From NCBI RefSeq assembly GCF_041296385.1, contig NW_027184084.1, forward strand, positions 992,001 to 1,056,000: 64,000 bases of DNA, given 5' to 3'. The translations under genes were made by a program, and so were the position numbers. This stretch comes from Aphelocoma coerulescens. Lineage: Eukaryota; Chordata; Aves; Passeriformes; Corvidae. Under the pieces are notes generated by a model. It was not told the DNA's origin. It did no database searches and worked only from the letters and a program-made list of their open reading frames with translations. Each line of letters begins with the position of its first letter. Positions within the stretch are counted from its first letter, which is position 1. Shown here one piece after another: positions 1 to 10,674 of the stretch.

Positions 1-204
1 AAGACCCATTTTGCTTATTTTTTTTCTCCGGACCTGCTTTCCTGTGGGTAAATCTAGAATTCTGGTATTTCCCTGCTGGTTTAGGGGCTCCTGTCTTAAG
101 CTGGTTCCAGGTTCCGGTGCAAATTTTCTTTTTCTTTTTTTTTTTTTTTTTCTTTTTCCCCTTTTTTGCAATTTGGGGCTGAGGTTTGTGGTGCTGCATT
201 CGTA
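1..204 (+). other. ERV-A 5' leader (partial)
   Basis: Untranslated leader of the class II ERV whose gag begins at 205. It contains a long T-rich tract (about 129-166) just upstream of gag. The 5' LTR and primer binding site lie outside the window. Nothing else recognisable is present. Confidence 0.5.
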
Positions 205-2117
205 ATGGGATCTGAGGTTTCTGCACACCATAGAGAAATATACTACCAAGTTCAAAGCTACCTTTCTTGTACTGGGCATAAATACCCTAAAAATCTAGTT
301 CAATCTTTTGTACGATGGCTTTTACAGTACTTTCCTAATCTGACCTCCCAGGATATGAGATCTTCTGAATTTTGGGATAAGGTGGGGAGAAAACTCTCTG
401 CACTCAGGAGCTCAGGAGACGAAACAGTTTCAAAATTTTTTCCTCTCCTGTTACTAAGTTACACTTTGCCGGAGAAAAAAGCAGTACATGAAAAGCCACC
501 GCAAAAACCCTCTTTTAATTCCCTTACACCTTCTTCCCCTATGCTGGAAAACACAGCTAGAGCAGACTGCTTTTTAGCACAGGAGAGCTATCGTCCTCCT
601 GGCTCACCCGTGTTTCCTCAGCACCCTGCCTTGGACGGGAATCCGGAGCCCATCCAAGGACTTTTCCAACCCCTTTTCTCCACTCCTTTGCCCCCAGTTT
701 CTAGCCCTCATGTTTTAAGCATGCGTAAAAACCCCTTTTCCCCGATCTCTTTGTTCCCAGGGACAGCCATTGCCATGTGCTCGCAGCCCCGGAAAAAACC
801 CCTCCCCCCAACCCCTTTCCTCCGCCTTTGTTTGTCTCCAATAATGGCGGATGCAACGTTCCTTCATCTCCAAACTACACCTCCCACAATCCTTTTCTCC
901 CCCACCCCACAAATCCCTTCTTGTCCCCATCCCCTCCCACTCCCGTGTCAGAACCTCTCCCCGCCCCCAACCCCACCCCCACAGTGTCGTGTTTCACCCC
1001 CCCTCTGTTCCTGCCCATGACTCAAGTACCACCCCTGCCTCCCACAACCCCGCCCCCAAACCCTCCCCTCTTCCCCCTGCGTCTCCTGCCTCCACTCGCC
1101 GCCTCTGCCCCTCCACTCCCCGCCCCTGCTTCCCATTGTCCTGCCCCAGGTTCCCACAGTCATGTGACTACCCCTCTACATCCTGAAACCCATGGTTACC
1201 AGGAAGTAACTCTGACTGCTACTACTACATTGTCTCGTACTAGCACAGGAGCTAACCCTGGCTGGACGCCCTTTCCTTATTCTAATATTAAGGATTTGTG
1301 CAAGGCAATTAAGGAGTTTTGTATGCATAGTAACTATTTTAAGAGCCTTTTAAGTGCTACTTTTGCAACTCACTTACTTGCACCTCATGATTTAATTACA
1401 GTAATGCAAACTCATCTCACACCTGGTGATTTTGTGTTGTGGAAACAACAAAGGAAAATAATTTTATCTGATTTATTGCAAATTTTGTGGCAAACTCCAG
1501 ATAATTACCTGGACTTTGACAACAGTTATATCACATTAGACCTTTTATCTGGTGACAATAATATGGCAAATCCTCAAAAACAAGCAATGCTTATCCCTCA
1601 TCCAGCTCTTACTGAAATCACACGGGCTGTTGAAAAGGCCTTAACGTTACTACCATCTCAGACTCCTACATCTCATTATACCACCATCAAACAATTGCCA
1701 AATGAAAATATTATTCACTTTTATAACCGTTTGCATGAAGCTATCTTTTCCCAGATCCCTAATCCTGACCTCCAACAAGCGTTCCTACTCAAACTGCTCC
1801 AAGTGAATACAAATGATGCTTGCAAACAAGTCATCCTGACTCTTCCTCTGCACCCAGCTCCGACTGTCAAAACCATCCTCGAAGTCTGTACAAAGAAGGT
1901 GCAGATGAACACAGCTGTTCCCTTTTTGAAAAAAGTGAGGATGGTGGGGGAGGTTATGGAGAATGCTATGCATACAGGGGAAACTCAATCGCAAGGTAAC
2001 TTTACATGCTATCTTTGTCAGAAAAAGGGACATGTAGCTCACAACTGCAGAGCAATTATAACTGCTGATAAAAATTCTCCAAAGACTGTTTCCCCAGGTC
2101 AACAGCAGGGAAACTAG
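205..2117 (+). pseudogene. gag: ERV-A gag, frameshifted
   Basis: Structural polyprotein of a class II (betaretrovirus-like) ERV. I take the start at 205 because the codons read Met-Gly, the usual myristoylation context, just after the leader. The matrix-like N-terminus is about 100 residues and is followed by a very proline-rich linker. The frame is lost inside that linker (between about 777 and 1017) and resumes one frame over to 2117. The second frame holds a capsid-like region (about 1260-1900) and one CCHC zinc knuckle of the form CxxCxxxGHxxxxC at about 2008-2048. The break sits in a C-rich run, so a replication-slippage indel is likely. Capsid and nucleocapsid order and spacing are normal for the family. 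Confidence 0.85.
2108..2114 (+). promoter_or_regulatory. gag-pro -1 ribosomal frameshift site
   Basis: The heptamer GGGAAAC lies directly against the gag TAG (2115-2117). It fits the X-XXY-YYZ slippery rule. A -1 shift here enters exactly the open frame that encodes the protease at 2114-2893. This heptamer type is known at betaretroviral gag-pro junctions. Confidence 0.75.
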
Positions 2118-2893
2118 CGACTCAACGTGTCCTAACAGTTCCACGTTCAGAAAAAAATAGAGCTGCAGACAAAGCAACTTGGACTTCTGGACTCAGGTTT
2201 AAGGTAATCTGTGATGAAACACACCATTTCAACAACAACAAACAGACTGTAATACCCATCTCATTCCAGAATGTGGACCACATGCCAGACTTTACATACC
2301 TTTTTGTTATTGGGGACACTTGGGAAACACCTGCTGGGATAGAGGTTACACCCACACTCATGAAAGTGGATCAGAACTGGTGTTCTAACCTAATGGTACA
2401 ATGTATATATCCAGCGTACTTTATGCCAAAGAGTCAAGTCATTGCACAGGCCATTCCATTGCCCAAATACCTGCCCACAGATGGTCATATCCCAGCCATC
2501 TGTTGGACTGAAGTTTTGGGATATGATAAACCTGTAATAGAATGTAAGCTCTGTCACAAATCACATAAAATCAGTATCATGGGAATGATAGACACAGGTG
2601 CTGATGTGTCTGTCATTCCATTTGATAAGTGGCCTGCACAATGGGAATTGCAGTCTCAGGGTATCATACAAGGGATTGGAGGTACCCAAATTGCGAAGCA
2701 ATCCAAAAACACCATCCAAATTGAAGGTCCTGAAGGACGAATAGTGACACTTCGTCCATATGTCCTGGACACCAAATTCACCCTGTGGGGAAGGGATACC
2801 ATGTCTCAGTGGGGAACAAAAATTGATATCACCCCTGGACATCAAAATTTTCCCTTGCGGCCGCTGGAGCAGAGTGCCAACCACAAAAGCTAA
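2114..2893 (+). pseudogene. pro: ERV-A pro (dUTPase-like remnant plus aspartic protease)
   Basis: Read in the -1 frame from the slippery site, with no stop until 2891-2893. The first half (about 2200-2500) ends in a block resembling the C-terminal part of retroviral dUTPase-like domains (PKSQVIAQAIPLP). The aspartic protease follows, with its active site DTGAD at about 2591-2605, a flap-like GIIQGIGGT segment and a G-R-D motif near 2790. The protease looks complete, but its frame stops just before reverse transcriptase, which starts in another frame. In the related provirus at 27855-35133, protease and RT share one frame, so an indel near 2890 is the likely cause here. I call it a pseudogene because of this break. 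Confidence 0.75.
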
Positions 2894-4083
2894 CTTGGAA
2901 AATGGATGAACCAGTGTGGGTTAACCAGTGGTCGCTAAAAGAAGAAAACTTAGAGGCACTCAAAACATTAGTAGCTGAACAATTGGCTAAAGGGAATATC
3001 ATACCAACTAATAGCCCCTGGAATAGTCCCGTGTTTGTAATACAAAACCCGGAAAAGAACAAATATAGGCTCCTCCAAGATCTTAGAGAAAACAATAAGG
3101 TTACTGAAGACATGGGACCCCTTCAACCAGGTATGCCATCACCTTCAGTGCTCCCACAACATTGGCATTTAGCTGTTCTTGATATTAAAGATTGCTTCTT
3201 TCATATTCCACTCCACCCTGCAGATGACGCTCCATTTGTATTTTCTGTGCCCTCTATTAATCGTGAAACTCTCATGGAACATTACCATTGGCTTGTGCTT
3301 CCCCAAGGTATGAAAAATTCCCCAACTCTCTGCCAAGAGTATATTGCCAAAATTCTATCTCTCATCCGTGCCAAAGCAGAGAAAGCCATCATCCTACATT
3401 ACATGGATGATGTGCTGATATGTGCCCCCAGTATTCAATATCTCGAGCAGACACTTAACATGGTGATTGAGGCCCTAGAGGCCAAGGGCTTTGAATTACA
3501 ACCTGAAGAAATGCAGAGAACAAGCCCTTGGAAATACCTCAGACTCAAAATCACAGAAACCTCTATCACCCCAACACCCGTCACCATTAATAATAACCCA
3601 AAAACATTAGAGGAAGTCCAACAGATCTGTGGGACATTGAATTATCTAAAGTCCTGGTTAGCACTCACCACAGAGGATGTAGCTCCTATTGCAAGCCTGT
3701 TAAAAGGGGAAGGCAGTCCAGCATCCCCTAGATCCCTGACAGAAGAGGCAAGGCAGTCTCTCAGAAAGATACAAGAGATCATTTCCACCAGACAAGCACA
3801 CAGGTATCAGCCCTCCCTACCCTTTAAGCTTGTCATTCTAGGGAAGGTACCACACTTTCACGGCTTCATATTTCAGTGGGACAAAGAGCAGAAGGACCAC
3901 CTCATCATAATTGAATGGGTGTTCCTTCCACTCCAACCGCCTAAGACCATCACACAGCCACAAGAACTAATGGCAAAAATTATCATGAAGGGTAGAGCAA
4001 GGCTCCGCACCCTGGCAAGATGTGACTGCATACATCTACTTACCTGTAACAGCAGACTCATTAGATCACCTACTTCAAAATAA
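2894..4083 (+). pseudogene. pol: ERV-A pol, reverse transcriptase part
   Basis: Reverse transcriptase of a class II ERV. Seen in order: the N-terminal block starting near VWVNQWS, fingers with the [10 protein letters not shown] block, LLQDLR, palm with DIKDCFFHIPL, LPQGMKNSPT, and the catalytic YMDD at about 3410-3421. The thumb and connection follow to about 4080. The frame then closes with TAA at 4081-4083, while RNase H resumes in another frame. There is no initiator of its own; it would be made as a Gag-Pro-Pol fusion. The catalytic residues are intact, but frameshifts on both sides make the gene non-functional as it stands. Confidence 0.88.
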
Positions 4084-5652
4084 TATAAATTTACAATTTG
4101 CATTAGACAGTTACTCAGGCCAAATTTCCAATCATTACCCAAAACATCAATTGTTTAATCTGGCATTCTCTTTCATCCCTTGAGAGATTCAAAGTAGAAA
4201 ACCCCTCGATGCGATTACCGTTTTACCGATGCTTCAGGAAAGAGTAAGAAGTCCGTGGTCACATGGAAAAATCCAAAGACGCAAAAGTGGGAATATGACA
4301 TCAAGGTAATCCAGGGATCACCACAAGTAGCTGAACTAGCAGCCGTCGTCAGAGCATTTGAGAGGTTCAAAGAACCCTTTAATTTGGTCACAGACTCAGC
4401 ATATGTAGCTGGGGTAACTGTTAGAGCTGAGCATGCTCTCCTAAAAGAAATCTCAAACAAAAAAATTTATGATTTGCTCTCAAAGCTAATTTATCTGGTT
4501 TCCCACAGAGAGCATCCCTATTTTGTCATGCATGTGAGGTCACATACAAACCTGCCAGGATTTATTGCAGAGGGTAATTGTGGAGCTGATGCTCTGGCTA
4601 TGCCAGTAGACATAGTTTTATCAGCCGACTTACCAAAGCTCCCCCAAGTTTTTGAACAAGCTAAATTGAGCCATGCCATGTACCATCAAAATATTCCTGC
4701 TCTTATCCGCATGTTCCATCTGTCCCGGACGCAGGCAAAAGCAATAGTGGCAACATGTCCCAACTGCCAGAAGCTACAGCTTCCATCACTGGGCATGGGG
4801 GTCAATCCCAGAGGCATTAATAGCGGTGAAGTATGGCTGATGGATGTCACACATTTCCCTGAAATTGGGAGATTAAAATACATTCATGTTTCTATTGATA
4901 CCTTCTCTGGTGCTATGTATGCCTCTGCACATGCAGGTGAAAAAACTAAGGACATTGAAAAACATCTTGTCCAAGCTTTTGCTGTGCTTGGTATACCTGA
5001 GGAGATAAAAACTGATAATGGACCTGCCTACACCTCTCAGGTGTTTAAAAACTTTCATGAGCAGTGGGGATTCCGACATGTTACAGGTATTCCTCACTCC
5101 CCAACTGGACAAGGCATTGTTGAACGTGCCCATCAAACCCTCAAGCGAATGCTGCTACAACAATCAGGGACCACTAAACTCAACTCACCTGTCCTCAGAC
5201 TCAGCAAAGCGTTGTTTACCATAAACTTCGTGAATGGCACCTTTCAGGATCCAAACCCTCCCATCTATCGTCATTTCCAGAACACTGGGAGACAGAAACT
5301 GAAGGAAAATCCAGAAGTCCTGATCCGGGACCCAGAGACTCAAAAAATCCAAGGACCATACAAACTTGTAACTTGGGGACGTGGGTATGCCAGTGTATCT
5401 ACCCCTCAAGGACTGAGGTGGATCCCAGGGAAATGGGTAAAACCTTATGTCACTTCCTCAAAAGTCAAGGAGGTTAAAACTGCCTCTTGGAGGAGACGCC
5501 ATAAAAAAGATCCTGATTTTGCATCCTCATGTAAACCCCCTACTCCAGATTTTGATGTTAATCCTTTAAATTGCACTGTTTTGCACTCACATTTTGCCCT
5601 GTATTTTGTAAATCTTCGTCCTGATACCCCATACCATAGATGTCCTGAATAA
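4084..5652 (+). pseudogene. pol: ERV-A pol, RNase H and integrase part
   Basis: Continuation of pol after a frameshift near 4084. The connection segment is damaged to about 4200. From 4255 to the stop at 5652 one frame is open for 465 codons. RNase H shows the TDSAY block near 4387-4402. Integrase has the HHCC zinc-binding set (HQN...CPNC, about 4686-4770), the catalytic triad as MDVTH (about 4840), TDNGPAYTS (about 5009) and IVERAHQ (about 5115), and a C-terminal SH3-like block (WGRGYASV...RWIPGKWVKPY). About 60 residues of unrelated tail precede the stop. No env follows: only 168 bases separate it from the LTR. Confidence 0.85.
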
Positions 5653-5820
5653 CCCCCTGAGTTTTGACTGGGGAACTAGTTTAAAGACATCCTAGGCACT
5701 GTCGAGTTGTAGGGACGATAGATTCCAGTTATGTTTTGCACTGTTGTTTTGTTACTGTTCTATGCACTTTTAAGTTACTAAGAGTTTTAACCCAGCTTTA
5801 AAGAAAAAAAAATAGGGAAT

Positions 5821-6062
5821 TGTTGCTGCCTGTTCTGAGCTTCCCCTCCCCCTCCCCAAGACAAGCCAGGACTTGCCTCTGCCATGTACTCCTGAACTCC
5901 TTTGTTCCAAGTGCGGGCAAAACCAAATGTAACTCAAACTCTTGAGCAGTGTCTGATTGGCCAGTCACCCTGGGTCCGCCCCCAGTCCTCCCCTTTCCCC
6001 TTCTCTGAATAAAAGAAGGGCCCAAGATGGGCCCCGCTCTCTTTGGCTTTGCAATCCTTCTG
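5821..6062 (+). mobile_element. ERV-A 3' LTR (3' end cut)
   Basis: Starts TGTTGCTGCC directly after a purine-rich tract (A-run then TAGGGAA, about 5800-5820) that would serve as the polypurine tract. AATAAA sits at about 6008-6013. The terminal CA is not seen, because the sequence passes at 6063 into the terminus of the next, opposite-strand provirus. Confidence 0.7.
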
Positions 6063-6314
6063 TGTTGCCTCTCAGAGGCGTAGCGACCTGGTTCAGGAAC
6101 AGCACGACGACCACCTCAGGTCGTTCGGGCCCTCAGCTCACAGACACCAATGTGGTGGATGGCAAAATGGCATTTATTCATGGGTTGCATAGGGTTAAAT
6201 AACTTGGGTTTGCCGTGTCACTTCCTTCTGCTTACGTATTGCCTGTTGAGAGGAGGGGTTCTATCTGCCCGTACAAAGCGAAATCTTCCGAACCCCTATC
6301 CCTAATGACCCACA
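6063..6314 (-). mobile_element. 3' LTR of the gag-env provirus
   Basis: Minus-strand start TGTGGGTCATTAGG, end GAGGCAACA, 252 bp. It differs from the 5' copy by a scatter of single substitutions. AATAAA (minus) is at about 6174-6179. It is preceded on the minus strand by the polypurine tract at 6315-6330. Confidence 0.85.
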
Positions 6315-6330
6315 TTTTAACCCCCCCATG
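6315..6330 (-). other. Polypurine tract
   Basis: Minus-strand CATGGGGGGGTTAAAA immediately upstream of the 3' LTR. A G-run in this position is the usual plus-strand primer for reverse transcription. The bases from 6331 to 6438 are AT-rich 3' untranslated sequence. Confidence 0.6.
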
Positions 6331-6438
6331 ATTAATTAAAAAACATACAAAGTATAAACCGTATAAAATTTCAAGAACTAGTAAAACCTACATAACAAGT
6401 TGTAAAAAGTGATATAACATGTATAAAATAAATGCGCT

Positions 6439-8085
6439 TTAGAGCAATTGTTGGCGGTCAACAAATAAAATGATAACCTTTTCTAAACGGCTTTTAACAA
6501 ACAACACCAATTTGTTTAATATGCAAGGCCCGAGAATCAACGTTAGGAGTATCATAGTTAGGGGGCCTATTAGAGTGGAAACAAGGGTGGTCAGCCATGG
6601 AGACTGGTTAAACCATGACTCGAACCATCCTTGTTGGGCTTCTCTTTCTCTTTTTCTCTGGGCTAGCCTTTCTCTTAGTTTGGTCATTGAGTCCCGTATG
6701 ACTCCGGTGTGGTCTGCATAAAAGCAGCATTCTTCTTTCAAGGCAGCACACAGGCCTCCTTGTTGCATGAGCAAGAGGTCCAGTCCTCGCCTGTTCTGCA
6801 GGACAACTTCTGAGAGCGAGGAGACAGATTTCTCTAGAAAGGAGATGGATTTTTCAATTCTTTGTAAGTCCTCGTCAATAGTTATCTGCAGCTGAGAAAG
6901 TCCCTGGTGTTGGGTCACGAGGGCGGAAACACCTGTGTCCGTGCCAGTGGCTCCAAGGCCGAGCAGCATTGCGATGGTTATGCCTGTTATTGCTTCTCTC
7001 TTGTGGAGCCGGCTAGGTTCTTCAAAAAGGTGGTACACTTCTTCTTCTTGGTGATACAGGACTCTAGGAACAATTAAAACTTGGACACAAAAATCAGCAG
7101 AGTTATCGAATTTATCAAGAAGCAAGCAGGGGCTTACTCCGGATTGCTGGCAGACAAACATTCCTGACGCAGATGGGATCACCCACTTATTGGTCGTTTT
7201 GTCAAGCTTGATAAATTTAGTACAGACATTGCCTATTCGTTTTGCTAAGACTGCATTGCCAAAGCACTTGCCTTGGCCTGTGACCTGACTCAGAGTAACT
7301 CCTCTCTGGGGGGTGATCATGGTTGGGTCCGTGCCCATTAGCCGCTGTAGGCTGGAGCTGTGTAGCTGATGGTCTGCCCCAGTTACTACGGCTAGTTGCT
7401 TTGCGCAATTGTCTTCCCACTCTTGTTTGAAACCGATCATCCCCGTCCCATCAAAAATTAATCTGCAGGTTTGTTTAATGTCAAATGGGAGCATGTCGTC
7501 CCCTCCAAAAAGGCTGTCGATGAGGGTGGAAACCATAGCCGAATTAATCCCTCTGTCTGCAATTGCTTTAACAATTGCTTGTATATCTTTAGGATTTATC
7601 GGTGAGTAAATCCTCTGGTTTCCGCCTTGCCCTCCTACTTGGACCGGGAATGCTAGCGTGGCTGATGGGGCCCAGTCGGCGCATGCTATTTTTATTTTCC
7701 TCCAGTCTGTAAGCAGAGTACGTTCTTTTTCTAACTTCCCCTTGGCCCAAGTAGGAGCGCAGTGGTTATTGCTTTTATCTACTCTCACTTCATCCTTGTC
7801 GGAGTCCGTTATGGACCACTCGTCAAGCCACTCGCTCCAGCTAGAGTCTGACTCGGAGCCGGAAGTCGACTGACTGGATACTTCCGGGCTCCGGAGCTTT
7901 TTTGTCAGGCTCCTACCCCGCCCCTTTCTCTTAGGGTTGGGCCGCTCCTTCCCCCTAGGCTCACCCCGCCTCCTGCTAAGGGAGGCTCTTGCTTTATAAG
8001 GGCATGTTTCAGGGCAAGCGCTCTGATTGGCCTTGATTCCCACTCCGGGATTCCCCCCCCCTTTTCCATTCACGTGCGTCTGCAT
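6439..8085 (-). CDS. Gag capsid-Env fusion reading frame
   Basis: One uninterrupted frame of 548 codons. Residues about 1-120 are basic and Ser-rich Gag linker. About 120-265 match a retroviral capsid N-terminal domain (AFPVQ, a DIQAIVKAIADRG helix block, a GFKQEWEDNCAKQLA block). From about 270 the frame passes into the C-terminal part of a gammaretroviral-type surface subunit, then transmembrane subunit: basic processing-like site RLHKR, fusion peptide region (AITGITIAMLLGLGA), heptad helix, the LQNRRGLDLL block, CX6CC (about 6724-6753), and a membrane anchor near residues 500-525 followed by a short tail. There is no signal peptide, so the encoded protein would not enter the secretory route as normal Env does. 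The fusion is the junction left by loss of pol and most of SU. The Met at 8085 may not be the true start. Confidence 0.75.
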   Translation of the reverse strand: MQTHVNGKGGGNPGVGIKANQSACPETCPYKARASLSRRRGEPRGKERPNPKRKGRGRSLTKKLRSPEVSSQSTSGSESDSSWSEWLDEWSITDSDKDEVRVDKSNNHCAPTWAKGKLEKERTLLTDWRKIKIACADWAPSATLAFPVQVGGQGGNQRIYSPINPKDIQAIVKAIADRGINSAMVSTLIDSLFGGDDMLPFDIKQTCRLIFDGTGMIGFKQEWEDNCAKQLAVVTGADHQLHSSSLQRLMGTDPTMITPQRGVTLSQVTGQGKCFGNAVLAKRIGNVCTKFIKLDKTTNKWVIPSASGMFVCQQSGVSPCLLLDKFDNSADFCVQVLIVPRVLYHQEEEVYHLFEEPSRLHKREAITGITIAMLLGLGATGTDTGVSALVTQHQGLSQLQITIDEDLQRIEKSISFLEKSVSSLSEVVLQNRRGLDLLLMQQGGLCAALKEECCFYADHTGVIRDSMTKLRERLAQRKREREAQQGWFESWFNQSPWLTTLVSTLIGPLTMILLTLILGPCILNKLVLFVKSRLEKVIILFVDRQQLL

Positions 8086-8147
8086 TATCTAGCGGACCTT
8101 CTCTGTTCCCGCTGGCTGCGTCTGCATCCCCCCCATCCCTTTGGGGC

Positions 8148-8690
8148 TCAGCGCCATTCTGTGGCATATAGGGCGGGGGGTCTCGCCCATGCTGTTTCGG
8201 ACTCTGATTTAATGGCAGCACTCCTGGCCTCCTCCATGAGCCCGTCCCAGAATGACTGCACCCGCTCCTTTCCCGCTGTAGGTAGGGTTGGGCAAGGGGG
8301 CTGTGGAGAGGGTCCTTGCTCCTGCGAATCTGCGCGTTCTGCAGGACTGCTCTCAGCTGTAGTCTGCGTGGTTGCCCCAACTCCCAACCGCGGTGTGGCC
8401 AGCAAACAGTTTTGTGCGGCTTTCCAGGTCTCTTGCTCTTGCAGAGCCTTACAGAAAGCCTGTACAACTTTTCCCCATGATTTAAGGTTTTTCCCCGAAG
8501 CCGAGGACATTGTTTCCTCGGCCAGAGCCTTAGTACATTTGTCCCATATTTCTGGTTGGAGTATATCCACCGGTCGGTCAATGACCCCAATTTGCAAAAG
8601 CCTTGCAACAGCGAGAGTAAAATCTTTCAGTTTGCAATCAATACCCCATTGCTTATGAATCTGTGATACAACCTTCGCGAGAGCTTCCAT
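8148..8690 (-). pseudogene. gag: gag matrix-like N-terminal piece
   Basis: A 181-codon frame starting at the ATG at 8690 (MEALAKVVSQ), about 105 bases past the primer site. It resembles alpharetroviral or class II matrix proteins: a compact helical domain of about 100 residues (through KALQEQETWKAAQNC), then a proline- and glutamine-rich linker. It closes with TGA at 8148. The downstream capsid lies in another frame, and two G-runs in between (8051-8058 and near 8138) mark probable slippage indels. A longer frame runs upstream of the chosen ATG into the leader. I preferred the internal Met because it starts the conserved domain. Confidence 0.6.
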
Positions 8691-8794
8691 CCTCCTCACT
8701 GGTCTGGGAGCATCCTCCCCGCCCGGCTGGTCCCGCCACTCCGGCCGCCGTTCACCCGTCCAGGCGAATTCCCGATCCCAATTCCGATTCCGGC

Positions 8795-8812
8795 TCCCAG
8801 GTTTCAGCACCA
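8795..8812 (-). promoter_or_regulatory. Primer binding site, tRNA-Phe type
   Basis: Minus-strand TGGTGCTGAAACCTGGGA, two bases after the LTR end. It differs at two C-to-T positions from the complement of the tRNA-Phe 3' end. Confidence 0.7.
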
Positions 8813-8814
8813 CT

Positions 8815-9066
8815 TGTTGCCTCTCGGAGGCGTAGCGACCTGGTTCAGGAACGGCACGACGACCACCTCAGGTCGTTCGGGCCCTCAGCTCACAGACACC
8901 AATGTGGTGGACGGCAAAATGGCATTTATTCATGGGTTGCATAGGGTTGAATAACTTGGGTTTGCAGTGTCACTTCCTTCTGCTTACGTATTACCTGTTG
9001 AGGGGAGGGGTTCTATCTGCCTGTACAACGTGAAATCTTCCGAACGCCTATCCCTAATCACCCACA
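8815..9066 (-). mobile_element. 5' LTR of the gag-env provirus
   Basis: On the minus strand it starts TGTGGGTGATTAGG and ends GAGGCAACA. It matches 6063-6314 almost base for base. A minus-strand AATAAA lies at about 8926-8931. Confidence 0.85.
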
Positions 9067-9455
9067 GTTTTCCTCTCCACCAACTGTCCAAAAGTATCAC
9101 AACACCACAGGAGCTCATGGCTCAGTTGGTGATGAAAGCTAGTTCCCCCTCCGCATACTTGCAGGCTGTGATTTCATATGCATCTATCTACCACTGACAA
9201 CCAAGTTGCTTGACCACCTAATACAAAATAATGAGCACCTATAATTCACCCTAGACAGCTACCCAGGCCAAATTTCTATACACTATCCAAAACACAAACT
9301 GTTTAATTCGGTCTTCAAACTGATTCCAAAAGAAATTCAAAGCCGAAAACCATTAAATGCCCTGACAATCTTTTCAGATGGCTCTGGATCTTCCTGCAAG
9401 TCTGTCATCACTTGGAGGGATCCTCGCACTCAGAAGTGGGAGTCTGATGTGCAGG
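9067..9455 (+). pseudogene. pol: Class II pol fragment (connection and RNase H start)
   Basis: A short remnant homologous to about 3915-4300 of ERV-A. It carries the TTPQELMAQLVMKAS block of the RT connection, the SYPGQISIHYPKH segment and the first RNase H strand (FSDGSGS). Frames change at least twice. It is bounded on the left by the gag-env provirus and on the right by an LTR that cuts it at the codons for DVQV. The rest of the parent provirus is not in the window. Confidence 0.65.
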
Positions 9456-10674
9456 TGTCATAGGTTAGGAAGCATAGTCCCAGAAGTGATGTCCTTGCAA
9501 AGGAGTGCTTACAGCTTCCTCTGGGACCTAACAGAACCTATCAGCTGGCCAGTTTGAATATGGACAATTCTTTAAGCCACTTAAAGTTGTGACCACCTCT
9601 GTGATACACACTTAAGAATAGTAAACCCCGAGGCAGAGCTCTGTCTCGTTTCCAGTGCTGGGACAGGTGGATGCAGGCCCCGTGCAGGGGCCAGTGGGCC
9701 TGGCCCAGGCCCTGCTCGGACCAGGCCAGGCTGGGCCACGGCCATCCTAGAGCTGATGGGCCCTGTTCCACCGGAGGAACCCCCCCCACAGACTTGCTGT
9801 GGGCAGCCGGAGCATCTCAGCTTCCCCCCCCTCTCCACTGCGATAAGCCACATTCCAGCTGCAAGGCCGAGGTGAGATTAACCCTTTTATTACTGTGAAG
9901 AGCTGAAAACCTGAGGGAAGAGAAAGAGGAGATGCTTAAAGCATCTGTTGTGAAGCTATGATATGTCAGAGTACCCATTGTAATTTCATGAAGATATGGG
10001 GGGTGGAGTGTTCAACTCGTGCTTGTTAGAAAAAGCACCTGCGCTGAGATAGGCAGATGCTGAAGCAGCTGTAATTTCATGAGAAGTTTGGACAGGGACA
10101 GATGGAAGCGATGAGGACTTTTGCTCCAAATGGAAAAGGAGAAAACCTCAGTTCCTAGAGATGCTCCCAGAGATAGTCCTAACGATGAAGATGAGGAAGA
10201 CCCTTTGCTCCCAGGGAAGGAGAAGGGCCTCTGTTCTTAGAGATGAAATGCTCCCAGAGATGGGTGAAGAGAACTTTTGTTTCTGAACAGCTCAACCTTA
10301 AAATTGTACCCCAAAATCTTCAAGAGTGGACCCTCAAAAGCAGTTGTGGGAAAAGCTGCAAGTCGGGGAAAGGGACTCGCATATGAGCAGAGAGACTCCT
10401 CTTCCTAAATGGGCTGAACAAGGTTATTATTTGGAAGTGGTAAACAGACTGAACATCTTGAGGGTTGTCTTTTTACATTGTCAGTGGGAGAAGGGAGGAA
10501 GGTGGGGGGAGGAGAATAGTTCTGAAGGTGTGGTATGATTTTTTTTTTCTTTCTTTTAGGTCTGTTAATAAACTTCTTTATATTCATTCAAGTTTGGTGC
10601 CTGCTTTGCATTTCTCCTAATTCTTATCTCACAGAAGATAAACAGTAATGAGTATTTTAGACCAAGCCACTACA
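9456..10674 (+). mobile_element. Long LTR, family L1.3, copy 1 (3' end missing)
   Basis: A 1.2-kb LTR starting TGTCATAGGTTAGG, seen again inverted at 38926-40299 and 59834-61127. AATAAA lies at about 10568-10573. Compared with the other copies it stops about 50 bases early (after CCACTACAC), directly against minus-strand ERV-L pol, with no target duplication. Orientation is judged from the polyadenylation signal and is not certain, since an AATAAA also occurs on the other strand of the family. Confidence 0.7.

Larger units (their letters stand above)
6063..9066 (-). mobile_element. Compact LTR provirus with gag-env fusion, pol deleted
   Basis: A 3.0-kb minus-strand provirus bounded by two 252-bp LTRs (8815-9066 upstream, 6063-6314 downstream). 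It has a tRNA-Phe-type primer binding site next to the 5' LTR and a G-rich polypurine tract before the 3' LTR. Inside are a matrix-like gag piece and a long frame joining capsid to Env. All of pro and pol are absent, so it could move only with help from another virus. The left flank is the ERV-A LTR and the right flank is a class II pol fragment. They share no target duplication, so the element's two ends may come from different copies joined by recombination. Confidence 0.85.
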
